From NCBI RefSeq assembly GCF_021496665.1, contig NZ_CP071246.1, positions 62,001-126,000 of the forward strand: 64,000 nt of DNA, written 5' to 3'. Position numbers and translations under genes: made by a program. The stretch is from Corynebacterium sp. CNCTC7651 (lineage in GTDB: Bacteria; Actinomycetota; Actinomycetes; Mycobacteriales; Mycobacteriaceae). Shown piece after piece: positions 18,235 through 26,480 of the stretch; within the stretch, counting starts at the first letter, position 1; each line of letters opens with the position of its first letter. The notes beneath the pieces were generated by a model. It saw only the letters and a list, made by a program, of their open reading frames with translations, made no database searches and was not told where the DNA came from.

Positions 18235-18250
18235 TGTGAATACACTTACA
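18235..18250. promoter_or_regulatory. Candidate GlxR (cAMP-CRP) operator
   Basis: TGTGAATACACTTACA matches both half-sites of the GlxR consensus (TGTGA-N6-TCACA) with one mismatch in the right half. It lies between the divergent PBP and whiB genes, about 115 bases upstream of the whiB start. Binding is inferred from the motif only. Confidence 0.4.
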
Positions 18251-18364
18251 GGCGTAACGCACTCACCGTTGCGGTGAAAGAAATCCCTGGCAGCTGGCGC
18301 TGCAGGCGAGTTCAAGCCGCAAGCATCCGCCCGTTTGGGTGGAGACCTCCTGAAAGGGGATGTG

Positions 18365-18721
18365 ATGACCGCCACGCTAGGACGCAACGCGTACGCAGCA
18401 GCACCGACCACCACGCGGAAGTGCAACGCCGCCGGCAACCTGGTCTTTGATCGAGGGGAGTGGGTCACCCAGGCACACTGCCGCTCCGGCGATCCGGATG
18501 CCCTCTTCGTTCGCGGGGCGGAACAGCGCAAGGCGGCTGCCGTGTGCCGCCGCTGCCCGGTGCAGATGGAGTGCCGCGCAGACGCGCTAGATAACAAGGT
18601 GGAGTTCGGCGTGTGGGGCGGCTTGACGGAGCGCCAGCGCCGCGCGGTGCTGCGGAAGAACCCGCATGTGACCGACTGGGCTGCACACCTGGCCTCCGGC
18701 GGGGAGATCGAGGGGCTCTAG
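18365..18721 (+). CDS. WhiB-family iron-sulfur regulator (WhiB4-like)
   Basis: 118 residues. Four conserved Cys (AHC, then VCRRC and MEC) should ligate a [4Fe-4S] cluster, followed by the GVWGG beta-turn and a basic C-terminal stretch (LTERQRRAVLRKN). WhiB proteins act as redox-responsive transcription partners, often with sigma factor. The start is ATG 18365 after AAAGGGG; in-frame codons upstream lack a good site. Position next to the PonA2-like PBP matches WhiB4 of mycobacteria; in C. glutamicum the corresponding gene may be whcA, which I am not certain of. Confidence 0.88.
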   Translation: MTATLGRNAYAAAPTTTRKCNAAGNLVFDRGEWVTQAHCRSGDPDALFVRGAEQRKAAAVCRRCPVQMECRADALDNKVEFGVWGGLTERQRRAVLRKNPHVTDWAAHLASGGEIEGL

Positions 18722-18799
18722 GCCCGGGCCGGCCAGGCCGCTTGCGCCGGGGGTTGCGGTGCGGACCGGCTAGGCCGTGATTTCGCTAATGTGGTGCCC

Positions 18800-18955
18800 A
18801 TGACGAAATGGGAATACGCCACTGTGCCGCTGCTCAGCCACGCCACCAAGCAGATCCTTGACACTTGGGGCGAGGACGGCTGGGAACTTGTCAGCGTTGT
18901 TCCGGGTCCGAACCCTGATAACGTTGTCGCTTACATGAAGCGGGAGGCGGAGTAA
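18800..18955 (+). CDS. DUF4177 small protein (Rv3678A-like)
   Basis: 51 residues: begins MTKWEYATVPLL, then DTWGEDGWELVSVVPGPN and ends VAYMKREAE. This matches the small DUF4177 proteins found before RidA in the same mycobacterial neighbourhood (Rv3678A). Its stop codon overlaps the RidA start (TAATG), so the two are translationally coupled. Function unknown. Confidence 0.85.
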   Translation: MTKWEYATVPLLSHATKQILDTWGEDGWELVSVVPGPNPDNVVAYMKREAE

Positions 18956-19413
18956 TGCTGCATTCTGAGCGCTTGAAGGAGCTTGGGATTGAGCTTCCTG
19001 CCGTCGCAAAGCCGGTAGCTGCATACGTGCCTGCGGTGCAGGCGGGGGACCAGGTGTGGACGTCCGGCCAGCTCCCGTTTGCTAACGGTGAGCTCGCGGC
19101 AACCGGCAAGGTTGGTGCGGAGGTCAGCGCGGAGGATGCGCAGGGCTACGCCCGCCAGGCTGCGCTGAACGCGATTGCCGCCGTGGATGCGCTGGTGGGC
19201 ATTGATAACGTGGAGCGCGTGCTCAAGGTTGTCGGCTTCGTGGCTTCTGATCCGGCGTTCACCGGCCAGCCGGGTGTGATTAACGGCGCGTCCGAGCTGA
19301 TGCAGGAAGTCTTCGGCGAGGCAGGCGAACACGCCCGTTCCGCTGTTGGCGTTGCGGTGCTGCCGCTGGATTCGCCGGTTGAGGTTGAGCTGGTCGTTGA
19401 GCTGAAGCGGTAG
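18955..19413 (+). CDS. RidA family (YjgF/UK114) protein
   Basis: 152 residues, the long actinobacterial form of RidA. It starts on the A of the upstream stop codon. Motifs include VWTSGQLPFANGEL, ARQAALNAIAAVDALVG and a C-terminal SPVEVELVVELKR. RidA proteins deaminate reactive enamines or imines; this subgroup (Rv3678c-like) lacks a proven substrate. It forms an operon with the DUF4177 protein and the metallo-beta-lactamase fold protein. Confidence 0.88.
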   Translation: MLHSERLKELGIELPAVAKPVAAYVPAVQAGDQVWTSGQLPFANGELAATGKVGAEVSAEDAQGYARQAALNAIAAVDALVGIDNVERVLKVVGFVASDPAFTGQPGVINGASELMQEVFGEAGEHARSAVGVAVLPLDSPVEVELVVELKR

Positions 19414-19423
19414 AGTGGGGGGT

Positions 19424-20269
19424 ATGAAACACCCCGCCTACAGTCAGTTGCGCCCGGTAACGGCCTCCGCCGCCGTTGTCCTGGCACCGAACCCCAGCTA
19501 CGCGGCGCTCGAGGGTACGAACTCTTGGGTGATCCGTGGCCCGGAAGATGCCGTGAGCATTGTGGTGGACCCGGGCCCGGAGGATGAGGGGCACCTGAAC
19601 GTCCTGTCCTCCAAGGCGGACAAGGTGGGTCTTATCCTGCTCACCCACCGCCACCACGACCACGCCGACGGCGCGGAGCGTTTCCGCCAGCTCACCGGCG
19701 CCCCGGTTCGCGCCTTCGATCCGCAGTACTGCATCGGGGGCGAGCCGCTTGTCGACGGTGAAATTATCAGCCTCGAAGGCGTCACCCCGACCTTGAAGGT
19801 TGTGGCGGCACCGGGCCACACTAGCGATTCTGTGTGCTTCTACGTGTACCCGGGTTGCTTCTACGTGTACCCGGGTGATGTAGAGCAGGGCGCGGACCGG
19901 GAGTCTGGCCTGGAGGGCATCATCACCGGCGACACCATTGCCGGCCGCCACACCACCATGATCTCCGAGACCGACGGTGACTTGGGCGCGTACATGGAGA
20001 CGCTGGCCAAGCTGGAGGAAGACGGCAAGGACATCACGCTGCTTCCGGGGCACGGCCCGGAGGGCGAGGACCTTTCTGCGTTTGCCCGCAAGTACATCGA
20101 CCGCCGCAACCAGCGCCTGGACCAGATCCGTGAGGCGCTGAAGGTGCACGGGGACGACGTGGACATCAACACGCTGGTCGATGCGATCTACGACGATGTC
20201 GATCCCGTCCTCCGCGGCGCCGCCGAGCAGTCCACCCGCGTGGCGCTGCGCTACCTGCGGAACCAGTAG
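19424..20269 (+). CDS. Metallo-beta-lactamase fold hydrolase (Rv3677c-like)
   Basis: 281 residues from ATG 19424 after a GGGGGG ribosome binding site. The metal-binding motif is THRHHDHADG (about residues 75-84), with APGHTSDS and GDTIAGR downstream and LPGHGP near the C-terminus, all typical of glyoxalase II/LACTB2-like enzymes. The C-terminal helix matches the LACTB2-type winged region. A seven-residue CFYVYPG unit is present twice in tandem just after the APGH motif, caused by a 21-bp duplication. It may alter a loop near the active site. Third gene of the operon, convergent with glxR. Confidence 0.88.
   Translation: MKHPAYSQLRPVTASAAVVLAPNPSYAALEGTNSWVIRGPEDAVSIVVDPGPEDEGHLNVLSSKADKVGLILLTHRHHDHADGAERFRQLTGAPVRAFDPQYCIGGEPLVDGEIISLEGVTPTLKVVAAPGHTSDSVCFYVYPGCFYVYPGDVEQGADRESGLEGIITGDTIAGRHTTMISETDGDLGAYMETLAKLEEDGKDITLLPGHGPEGEDLSAFARKYIDRRNQRLDQIREALKVHGDDVDINTLVDAIYDDVDPVLRGAAEQSTRVALRYLRNQ
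19835..19876 (+). repeat. In-frame 21-bp tandem duplication
   Basis: The 21-bp unit starting TGCTTCTACGTGTACC occurs twice without a mismatch (19835-19855 and 19856-19876) inside the metallo-beta-lactamase gene, adding seven residues. Perfect identity implies a recent event or an assembly artefact. Confidence 0.9.
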
Positions 20270-20406
20270 GTAGGGGCGCGGCCGGGCGCGGCCGGTCGGG
20301 TCGGTCGGGTCGGTCGGTTTTCGGCCGTGGTCAGCCCCTTTGTGGCCAGCCGGTTTTCGGCCGTGGCCGGCGACCGATTCGCCTGGGATCGCCCGAATCC
20401 GGCCCG

Positions 20407-20615
20407 TTCAACCCATTATGCGCTATTTCGAGCAGCTAATAGCGCACAACGGCACCCGAAAGCCCCAAAACTGGCCGGTTTCGACACGTTGTGCGCTATC
20501 ACAGAAAGCTAATAGCGCACAACGGCACCCGAAAGCCCCAAAACCGGCCCGTTTCGACACGTTATGCGCTATCACCGAAAACTAATAGCGCACAACGTGC
20601 TAATAGCGCATAACG
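20407..20615. repeat. Hairpin repeat cluster B (73-bp units)
   Basis: Three full hairpins with anchors at 20419, 20492 and 20565, exactly 73 bases apart, plus a trailing half copy. The arms are GTTRTGCGCTAT and ATAGCGCACAAC; loops differ (for example CACAGAAAGCTA, CACCGAAAACTA). The spacers carry GGCACCCGAAAGCCCCAAAA and GTTTCGACAC. The cluster fills the gap between the convergent ends of the metallo-beta-lactamase gene and glxR. Before it, 20270-20345 is a GGTCGGGTCGGTC-type short direct repeat. Confidence 0.85.
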
Positions 20616-20645
20616 TGGCGGCTCAAGCCATCCCGCGCGAGCCAA

Positions 20646-21329
20646 CTACCTCGCGCGGCGGGCCAGGTGCTCCGTGTCCACGATCAGGACGCTCTTGCCC
20701 TCGAGGCGGATCCAGCCGCGGTGGGCGAAGGTCGCCAGCGCCTTGTTCACCGTCTCGCGGGACGCGCCGACAAGTTGGGCGATCTCTTCCTGGGTGAGGT
20801 CGTGGTTCACGCGCAGCGCGCCACCCTCCTGGGTGCCAAAGCGGTTGGCCAACTGAAGCAGCGTCTTGGCCACGCGGCCCGGAACGTCGGTGAAGATCAG
20901 GTCAGCCAGGGACGCGTTGGTGCGGCGCAGGCGACGCGCCAGCACGCGCAGGAGCTGCTGGGAGATCTCCGGGTGGTCGCCGATCCAGTGCTTGAGCATG
21001 GTGGAGTCCATCGTCGCCGCCGTGACCTCGGTAACGCACACAGCGGAGGAAGTGCGCGGGCCCGGGTCGAAGATGGACAGCTCGCCGAACATGTCGGACG
21101 GGCCCATGACGGAGAGCAGGTTCTCGCGGCCGTCCGGGGCGTGGCGGGCAAGCTTCACTTTGCCGTCCACGATGATGTACAGGCGGTCGCCCGGCTCCCC
21201 TTCGTCGAAGATCGTGGTGCCGCGCGGAAAGGTCACCGTCTCCATATCGGCGATCAGCGCCGAGACGGCGTCCGGGTCAACCCCCTGAAAAATGCCCGCG
21301 CGAGCAAGGGTCTCCTGCACGTCATCCAT
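20646..21329 (-). CDS. glxR: cAMP-responsive global regulator GlxR (CRP family)
   Basis: 227 residues, normal for GlxR. A cyclic-nucleotide-binding domain (about residues 10-125) has the phosphate-binding cassette [17 protein letters not shown] dimerisation helix follows, then a winged helix-turn-helix with recognition segment [20 protein letters not shown] (about 175-195). In C. glutamicum GlxR controls hundreds of genes for carbon, respiration and envelope functions. Its ligand is probably made by the adenylate cyclase at 38704. Its promoter region contains the palindrome TGACGAATTTGTCA, possibly for self-control. Confidence 0.95.
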   Translation of the reverse strand: MDDVQETLARAGIFQGVDPDAVSALIADMETVTFPRGTTIFDEGEPGDRLYIIVDGKVKLARHAPDGRENLLSVMGPSDMFGELSIFDPGPRTSSAVCVTEVTAATMDSTMLKHWIGDHPEISQQLLRVLARRLRRTNASLADLIFTDVPGRVAKTLLQLANRFGTQEGGALRVNHDLTQEEIAQLVGASRETVNKALATFAHRGWIRLEGKSVLIVDTEHLARRAR

Positions 21330-21368
21330 TGATCCTCCTCAGTGCGATCAATCACGCGACCTGGTTTT

Positions 21369-21382
21369 TGACGAATTTGTCA
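21369..21382. promoter_or_regulatory. Palindrome in the glxR promoter region
   Basis: TGACGAATTTGTCA forms 4-bp arms (TGAC/GTCA) around an AT-rich centre about 40 bases upstream of the glxR start. glxR homologues are autoregulated, but this site deviates from the TGTGA-N6-TCACA consensus, so it could belong to another regulator. Confidence 0.3.
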
Positions 21383-21439
21383 CATGTGTCCGGTCTCACG
21401 CGACATTACCACCCCGCGCGCCCCCGCCACCCGAGAATG

Positions 21440-21556
21440 CTACTTCTCGTTGCCGGTAACCCCCACAACGGTCCGTTCCAATCGCTCCATGCCCACCGTG
21501 AACAGGCCCAGGGCGATGGGGACGAGGACGGTCACCAGAATCATCATGGTGCTCAT
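21440..21556 (-). CDS. Small single-span membrane peptide
   Basis: 38 residues: a hydrophobic helix [19 protein letters not shown] followed by a short polar tail ending TGNEK. It lies upstream of glxR in the same direction and divergent from nth. No strong ribosome binding site is visible; starts at 21556, 21547 or 21544 are possible. The codon pattern is plausible and such minimal membrane proteins occur in corynebacteria, but it could be non-coding. Confidence 0.45.
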   Translation of the reverse strand: MSTMMILVTVLVPIALGLFTVGMERLERTVVGVTGNEK

Positions 21557-21587
21557 CCTAGGCAAACGGGCCACTACCATGGGCTGC

Positions 21588-22397
21588 ATGCCTTCTTCTC
21601 CGCAGCCAACTCACCGTGTCCGCCGCCCGGGTTCCCACCCTGCGGCTAAGGGGACGGAGACCCGGCTGGGGCTGGTCCGCCGCGCGCGTCGCATTAACCG
21701 CACGCTGGCGGAGGCGTTCCCGGACGCGCACGCTGAGCTGGACTTTTCTACGCCGCTAGAGTTGCTCGTCGCCACCGTGCTCTCCGCCCAGACCACGGAC
21801 GTGCGGGTGAATACGGTGACGCCGGAGCTCTTTCGCCGCTTTCCGACGGCAGCTGATTACGCCACCGCGTCCCAAGCAGAAGTGGAAGAAATTATTCGTC
21901 CCACGGGCTTTTTCCGTTCGAAAGCCGCCAACCTCATCGGCCTCGGTCAGGTGCTGGTAAGCGATTACGGCGGGGAAGTGCCGGAGGCCTTAGAGGATTT
22001 GGTGCGGCTGCCTGGGGTGGGGCGCAAGACGGCGCACGTGGTGCGGGGGAATGCTTTTGGTCTGCCGGGGCTGACCGTGGACACCCATTTCCAGCGCCTT
22101 GCGCACCGCCTGGGCCTGACCGCGGAGAAGGACCCGGTGAAGATCGAGCACGCGGTGGGGGAGTTGCTGGAGAAGCGCGAGTGGACGATGTTTTCGCACC
22201 GCATCATTTTCCACGGCCGGCGTGTGTGCCATGCGCGGAAGGCGGCGTGTGGGGCGTGCCCGATAGCGTTCGACTGCCCGAGTTACGGCAAGGTCGGCCC
22301 GACGGATCCCGCGGAGGCGGCGGCGCTGGTGACGGGCGAGGAGCGGGAGCACATTCTGCGGATGGTCGGCATCGAGACGGCGAAGGACGGGGAGTAA
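21588..22397 (+). CDS. nth: Endonuclease III (DNA glycosylase/AP lyase)
   Basis: 269 residues from ATG 21588. A TACCAT minus-10-like hexamer 7 bases upstream suggests a leaderless transcript; ATG 21579 is an alternative. Removes oxidised pyrimidines from DNA. The helix-hairpin-helix is [12 protein letters not shown] with the catalytic Lys in RKTA, and the catalytic Asp is in VDTHFQRL. The [4Fe-4S] loop has the exact C-x6-C-x2-C-x5-C spacing ([17 protein letters not shown]). It heads an operon with the thioredoxin-like, Nudix and MarP-like genes, the Rv3674c-Rv3671c order. Confidence 0.93.
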   Translation: MPSSPQPTHRVRRPGSHPAAKGTETRLGLVRRARRINRTLAEAFPDAHAELDFSTPLELLVATVLSAQTTDVRVNTVTPELFRRFPTAADYATASQAEVEEIIRPTGFFRSKAANLIGLGQVLVSDYGGEVPEALEDLVRLPGVGRKTAHVVRGNAFGLPGLTVDTHFQRLAHRLGLTAEKDPVKIEHAVGELLEKREWTMFSHRIIFHGRRVCHARKAACGACPIAFDCPSYGKVGPTDPAEAAALVTGEEREHILRMVGIETAKDGE

Positions 22398-22994
22398 GTG
22401 AAGAAGTCTGTTGCGGGCAGTGTGGTCGCGATTGTGCTGGTCACCGTGGCGGTCATTGCCGGTGCCGTGGTGCTGCTGCGTGGGGGAGGCGCAGACGTTG
22501 CGCAGGAGACGTCGATAAGCAATAGCCCTGCGCCCGCGGAGGGTGACGCGGTGCGGCAGTTCATCCCCGGCGCGGAGCAGCGCGCGGACTGCGTGGCCGG
22601 CGGCGTGGGCGGCATTGACCTGCCGTGCCTGGGCGGCAAGACGGTGCCGGGCGAGCACGCGGACGTGACCGTGGTGAACTTGTGGGCGTGGTGGTGTGAC
22701 CCTTGCCGGCGCGAGCTGCCTATTATGCAGGCGTTCGCGGACGCGCATCCGGAGATCAGCGTGGTGGGTGTGCACGCGGACCAGAACGCGGCCAACGGTG
22801 TGGCGCTGATGAATGAGCTGGACGTGCGTTTCCCCAGCTACCAGGACGATGTGAACCGTTTCGCCGGCCTGCTCGGCCTGCCGGGCGTGGTACCGATTCT
22901 CCTGGTGTACAAGCACGGCCAGCCGGTGGGGATGTTCCCGCACGCGTTCAACTCCCTGGAAGAGCTGGAAAACGCCGTGAGCGGGGTGCTCTAG
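22398..22994 (+). CDS. TlpA/ResE-like membrane-anchored thioredoxin
   Basis: 198 residues. The GTG start directly follows the nth stop codon. One N-terminal membrane helix (about 6-24), then a periplasm-side thioredoxin fold with active site WWCDPC (about residues 97-102) and a cis-Pro region GVVPILLVYKHG. Likely reduces or isomerises disulfides of exported proteins, possibly for cytochrome c maturation or for the neighbouring MarP-like protease, which has a conserved cysteine pair. An extra Cys pair (DCVAGG, LPCLGG) precedes the active site. Confidence 0.88.
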   Translation: MKKSVAGSVVAIVLVTVAVIAGAVVLLRGGGADVAQETSISNSPAPAEGDAVRQFIPGAEQRADCVAGGVGGIDLPCLGGKTVPGEHADVTVVNLWAWWCDPCRRELPIMQAFADAHPEISVVGVHADQNAANGVALMNELDVRFPSYQDDVNRFAGLLGLPGVVPILLVYKHGQPVGMFPHAFNSLEELENAVSGVL

Positions 22995-22995
22995 C

Positions 22996-23721
22996 GTGGC
23001 GGACGCACACGGGCAGGACACTGCGCTGCGCCCGGAGCTGGCCCCGGCCTGGCTGCGCCCGCTGGTGGCGGAGCTTGGGAACGAGACGCACGCCGGGCGT
23101 GCGCGGGAGCTCTTGGCCACGCGCGTGCCGCAGCGAGGCGGCAAAGACCAGTCCGCTGTGCTGATCCTGTTCACAGGCAACCCGGATGCGGAGACGCTGC
23201 CGGCGGATGCGGGGCTGTTGATCACGCACCGCCACCCAAACCTGCGCAGCCACTCCGGCCAAATGGCGTTTCCGGGCGGGCACATCGAGGATGCGGACGG
23301 CGGTCCGGTGGATGCCGCGTTGCGCGAGGCGTGGGAAGAAACGGGCTTGGACCGGGGCCGCGTGACGCCGCTTGCGGTGCTGGCGCCGGTGACCACGGGC
23401 GGGTCGCGCCGTCGCGTGCGCCCCGTGCTGGGTTACGCCGCGGACCCAGGTGAGGTGCACCCGGCCAGCGAGGAAGAGACGGACGATGTGTTCTTCGTCC
23501 CCGTGTCCGAGCTGATCGACCCGGCGAACCGCCTCACTGTGGGGTGGCGCGGCTGGTCCGGTCCGGCGTTTTGGGCCGGGTGCTACGTGGTGTGGGGGTT
23601 TACGGGCGTATTGGTTTCGGTGCTGCTAGACCTTGCTGGGTGGGCTGTGCCGTGGGACGAGACCCCGCGCGGCCTTGCAGAGGTTCTTGAAGGCTCCTGC
23701 AACGACGAGAAATCGCACTAG
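22996..23721 (+). CDS. Nudix hydrolase, CoA pyrophosphatase type
   Basis: 241 residues, GTG start one base after the previous stop. The NudL/CoAse signature is present: ITHRHPNLRSHSGQMAFPGG followed by the Nudix box core with REAWEETGL. The box has Asp where Glu is common near the first Gly. These enzymes cleave CoA or its derivatives to 4'-phosphopantetheine and 3',5'-ADP. Homologue of Rv3672c; operon with nth. Confidence 0.88.
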   Translation: MADAHGQDTALRPELAPAWLRPLVAELGNETHAGRARELLATRVPQRGGKDQSAVLILFTGNPDAETLPADAGLLITHRHPNLRSHSGQMAFPGGHIEDADGGPVDAALREAWEETGLDRGRVTPLAVLAPVTTGGSRRRVRPVLGYAADPGEVHPASEEETDDVFFVPVSELIDPANRLTVGWRGWSGPAFWAGCYVVWGFTGVLVSVLLDLAGWAVPWDETPRGLAEVLEGSCNDEKSH

Positions 23722-23733
23722 GGAGGTGGGCGC

Positions 23734-24924
23734 GTGCAGCTTGCGTTAGACCTGGCTTTGGTCGCCGTCATTGTCCTCGCGCTGGTCGCGGGGTGGCGCC
23801 AAGGTGCGCTTTCCTCCGTGGTTTCCGCAATCGGCGTGATCGCCGGCCTGGTTGTGGGCCTAGCCTTGGCGCCCGTAGCCATGGGGCTGGCGCAGACGCA
23901 GTCCCTGCGCGTGCTGCTCCTGGTGGCGGTGGTGGTGCTCTTAGTAGGCATCGGCAACGCGGTGGGCTCAGCGGCGGGGTCCCAGCTGCGCGACGGGGTG
24001 CGTCGCGCCTCTGCCCGCACACTGGATTCGCTGGCGGGTGCACTGTTCCAGGCGTTGGCCATGGCGTTGGTGATGTGGTTCATTTCCATCCCGCTGGCGG
24101 CGTCGGTGCCGGGCAAGGCGGGCGACGCGGTGCGTGAATCCCGCGTGCTCGCGACGATTGACGTGGCCTCGCCGGACGTGTTGGCGCAGCTGCCCGCCCG
24201 CATAGCCGCGCTGTTGGATGAGACCGGCTTGCCGCCGCTGGTCTCCCCCTTTGCTACGCCGCGCGGCTCGCACGTGGACGCGCCGGACTCGGCGGCGGTG
24301 GACCCGGCGATGGTGGAACGCGTGCGCCCCGCGGTGGTGCAGGTGATGGGGGATTCCGGCTCCTGCCAGCGCCGCCTGATGGGCACCGGCTTTGTCATCG
24401 AGGAGGACTACGTGCTGACCAACGCGCACGTGGTTGCCGGCACCGACGTCGTGGCGCTGGACACCGTGCTGGGCATCAAGGAAGCGAGCGTGGTGTTCTA
24501 CGACCCGGACGTGGATATCGCCGTCCTGCACGCGGACCAGCTGGGCATTGCGCCCATCGCGTGGGCGCAGGTGCCGTTGGCAACGGCGGATGATGCCGTG
24601 GTGATGGGCTACCCGCTCTCCGGCCCCTTCGAGGCGGCGCCGGCCCGCGTGCGCGGCAAGCTCAACATCTCCGGCCCGGACATCTACGCCAAGGGCCGCG
24701 TGAGCCGGGAGGCCTACACCATCCGCGGCGTGATCCGCCAGGGCAACTCCGGCGGCCCGCTCTTGAACACGCAGGGCGACGTGGTGGGCATGATCTTCGG
24801 CGCGTCCCTCGATTCCACGGACACTGGCTACGCGCTTACGGCTGACCAGGTCAAGGCGCGGGTGGGGGACATTCGGAGGTTGGAAGGCAACGTGGACACG
24901 CAAGCCTGCGTTGGTGCCGCTTAG
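23734..24924 (+). CDS. MarP-like membrane serine protease
   Basis: 396 residues. Four predicted N-terminal membrane helices (CvpA-like, residues about 1-125) precede a chymotrypsin-fold protease facing outside. The catalytic triad is His232 (TNAHVVAG), Asp261 (DVDIAVLH) and Ser339 (QGNSGGPLL). Cys211 and Cys392 correspond to the redox-sensitive disulfide pair of M. tuberculosis MarP (Rv3671c), which is needed for acid and oxidative resistance through cell-wall hydrolase processing. The GTG start is preceded by GGGAGG. The stop overlaps that of the convergent hydrolase gene by a few bases. Confidence 0.92.
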   Translation: MQLALDLALVAVIVLALVAGWRQGALSSVVSAIGVIAGLVVGLALAPVAMGLAQTQSLRVLLLVAVVVLLVGIGNAVGSAAGSQLRDGVRRASARTLDSLAGALFQALAMALVMWFISIPLAASVPGKAGDAVRESRVLATIDVASPDVLAQLPARIAALLDETGLPPLVSPFATPRGSHVDAPDSAAVDPAMVERVRPAVVQVMGDSGSCQRRLMGTGFVIEEDYVLTNAHVVAGTDVVALDTVLGIKEASVVFYDPDVDIAVLHADQLGIAPIAWAQVPLATADDAVVMGYPLSGPFEAAPARVRGKLNISGPDIYAKGRVSREAYTIRGVIRQGNSGGPLLNTQGDVVGMIFGASLDSTDTGYALTADQVKARVGDIRRLEGNVDTQACVGAA

Positions 24925-25676
24925 GGCACTTGCTTGACGACGACCGCAGCGAACGCCCCAGCATCCTCCACGTGCGGTAGCCGGCGGGGGTCAAGCTCCG
25001 GGAGGTCGCCCGCGTGGGGTGTGCGGGGGCGCAGGCGCGAGGTGGCCACGATGTGGGGCAGGGCGTTGTCGATGCGGCGGGCGGCCAGCCGCAGCTCGAG
25101 GAATTCGTTGAAGCGCGGGTCCGTGTGGAATGCCTCGGTGGTATCCGCCAGCAGGTTGGAGCGCCACAGTGCGTCTAGGGCGCGTTCGCTGCGGCTCAGC
25201 ACACCCGGGTGGATGCGCGACGCGGTGGTGGCAAGACCGCGGGAGGTGGGCAGCGCGATCGCGCGCGGCACAAGGTCCGGGTAGCGCTGCGCGGCCGCCC
25301 GCGCGATCACGCCGCCGGTATCCGCGCCCACCACCAGTGCCTGAGTGTGGCCTAGGGTGCGGATCGCCCCCGCAACGTCGCCGGCGAGGATGTGCAGGAT
25401 GTCGCCGGCGCGGGGCGCGGGTTTGTCGGACATGCCGTAGCCGCGCAGATCAAGCGCAGCGGCGTGGGCACCGGCCTCCGCCAGCGGGGCGAGGGTGTCC
25501 TTGAAGTCGAACCAGCCGCCGAACGCACCGTGCAAAAGCAGCACCAGCGGCGCGTCCTGCTCGCCTGCCTCTGCTGCGTGGAGGCGGATGCCGCGGGTGT
25601 GCAGCATGCGGTGACGAAAAGGCCCGCCAAGCTCAACAACACTTGGCGGGTTCGGCCGCGTGCGGTGCGCAGCCAT
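24921..25676 (-). CDS. Alpha/beta hydrolase, epoxide-hydrolase-like (EphE-like)
   Basis: 251 residues. The oxyanion motif LLHGAFGGW (about residues 47-55) and the nucleophile elbow GADTGG, with Asp in the nucleophile position as in epoxide hydrolases and dehalogenases rather than Ser. The catalytic His is probably in RLPHVEDAG near the end. The protein is somewhat short for the family (about 290-330), so part of the cap domain may be reduced. Neighbour order matches Rv3670-Rv3671c. Confidence 0.82.
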   Translation of the reverse strand: MAAHRTRPNPPSVVELGGPFRHRMLHTRGIRLHAAEAGEQDAPLVLLLHGAFGGWFDFKDTLAPLAEAGAHAAALDLRGYGMSDKPAPRAGDILHILAGDVAGAIRTLGHTQALVVGADTGGVIARAAAQRYPDLVPRAIALPTSRGLATTASRIHPGVLSRSERALDALWRSNLLADTTEAFHTDPRFNEFLELRLAARRIDNALPHIVATSRLRPRTPHAGDLPELDPRRLPHVEDAGAFAAVVVKQVP

Positions 25677-25714
25677 GTTGCGTGCCGTGTTTCCGGGTTT
25701 TGGGGTGGCCCCGG

Positions 25715-26398
25715 TTAGTCGCGGGTCACCGCGGTGGAGCCGCCGTTGGCCGGGCGGGTGGTGGACACGCGGGTGACGTTGCCGCGGGTGGCAGCGGTGT
25801 TGGCTGGGCGCTGCGTGGTGGTGCGGGTGGTCGTGGTGCGCGTGGTGGCGGCGGTGGCAGGGCGTGCCTCCGCGCGCGGTGCTGCAACCGGTGCGGTGCT
25901 GTACAGGCCGGACTCATCCTTCGCCAGGTTCGCCTGGGCCTGGCCCGGGACCAGGTTCTTCAGCTCGTTGACGCTCTCGATGGTTTTCTCCGGCGCCTTG
26001 ATCTTGCGCACCTTCCGGAAGCCCAGGAACGCCAGCAGGCCGGCCAGGGCAAGCATGATCAGGAAGACCAGCAGGAATGCCCAGCCGCGGTGCATCCAGG
26101 AAGCGAACATCTCCGCCAGGGCGAAGAAGAGGAAGAAGGTGGAGTAGAGGGCGATCACGCCGGCGGCGGCGAACATGCCGCCACCCATGGCACCCTTCTT
26201 CACCTCGCCGACGATCTCTGCCTTCGCCAGCTCAATCTCCCCGCGCACGAGGGTGGAAACCTGCTCGGTGGCGTTGGAGATGAGGGTGCCAATGGAGTCC
26301 TGGCCCGGCTGCGTCACGCCAGTATCACGCAGCGGAATAGAGTCCACCTTCGCGGACACAGCCGTGGAACCGCTGGTGTAGAGGCCTTCTTTGCTCAC
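25715..26398 (-). CDS. Phage holin-like (DUF1469) membrane protein
   Basis: 227 residues. Residues about 35-145 fit the Phage_holin_3_6 domain: amphipathic helix (TLVRGEIELAKAEIVGEVKK) then two membrane helices (around 72-95 and 105-128). The C-terminal 70 residues are Thr/Arg/Ala-rich and disordered (RTTTTRTTTQRP). Despite the family name these actinobacterial proteins are chromosomal core genes (Rv3669-like), not prophage lysis genes. Function unknown; possibly envelope-associated. Confidence 0.82.
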   Translation of the reverse strand: MSKEGLYTSGSTAVSAKVDSIPLRDTGVTQPGQDSIGTLISNATEQVSTLVRGEIELAKAEIVGEVKKGAMGGGMFAAAGVIALYSTFFLFFALAEMFASWMHRGWAFLLVFLIMLALAGLLAFLGFRKVRKIKAPEKTIESVNELKNLVPGQAQANLAKDESGLYSTAPVAAPRAEARPATAATTRTTTTRTTTQRPANTAATRGNVTRVSTTRPANGGSTAVTRD

Positions 26399-26480
26399 TG
26401 TTCGTACCTTCCGGGTGCGTTATAACGTCTATCCCAGATAACACTAGCCACAATTTGAAGTTTGTGCCTACAACTCCCCG

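Noticed and set aside
20327-20797. Short open frames with repeated RYHRKLIAHN-like peptides across the hairpin clusters
   Set aside because: They are translations of the intergenic repeat units; frames appear on both strands and lack start signals.
25715-26398. Prophage holin
   Set aside because: The DUF1469 domain is in a conserved actinobacterial core neighbourhood, with no other phage genes nearby.
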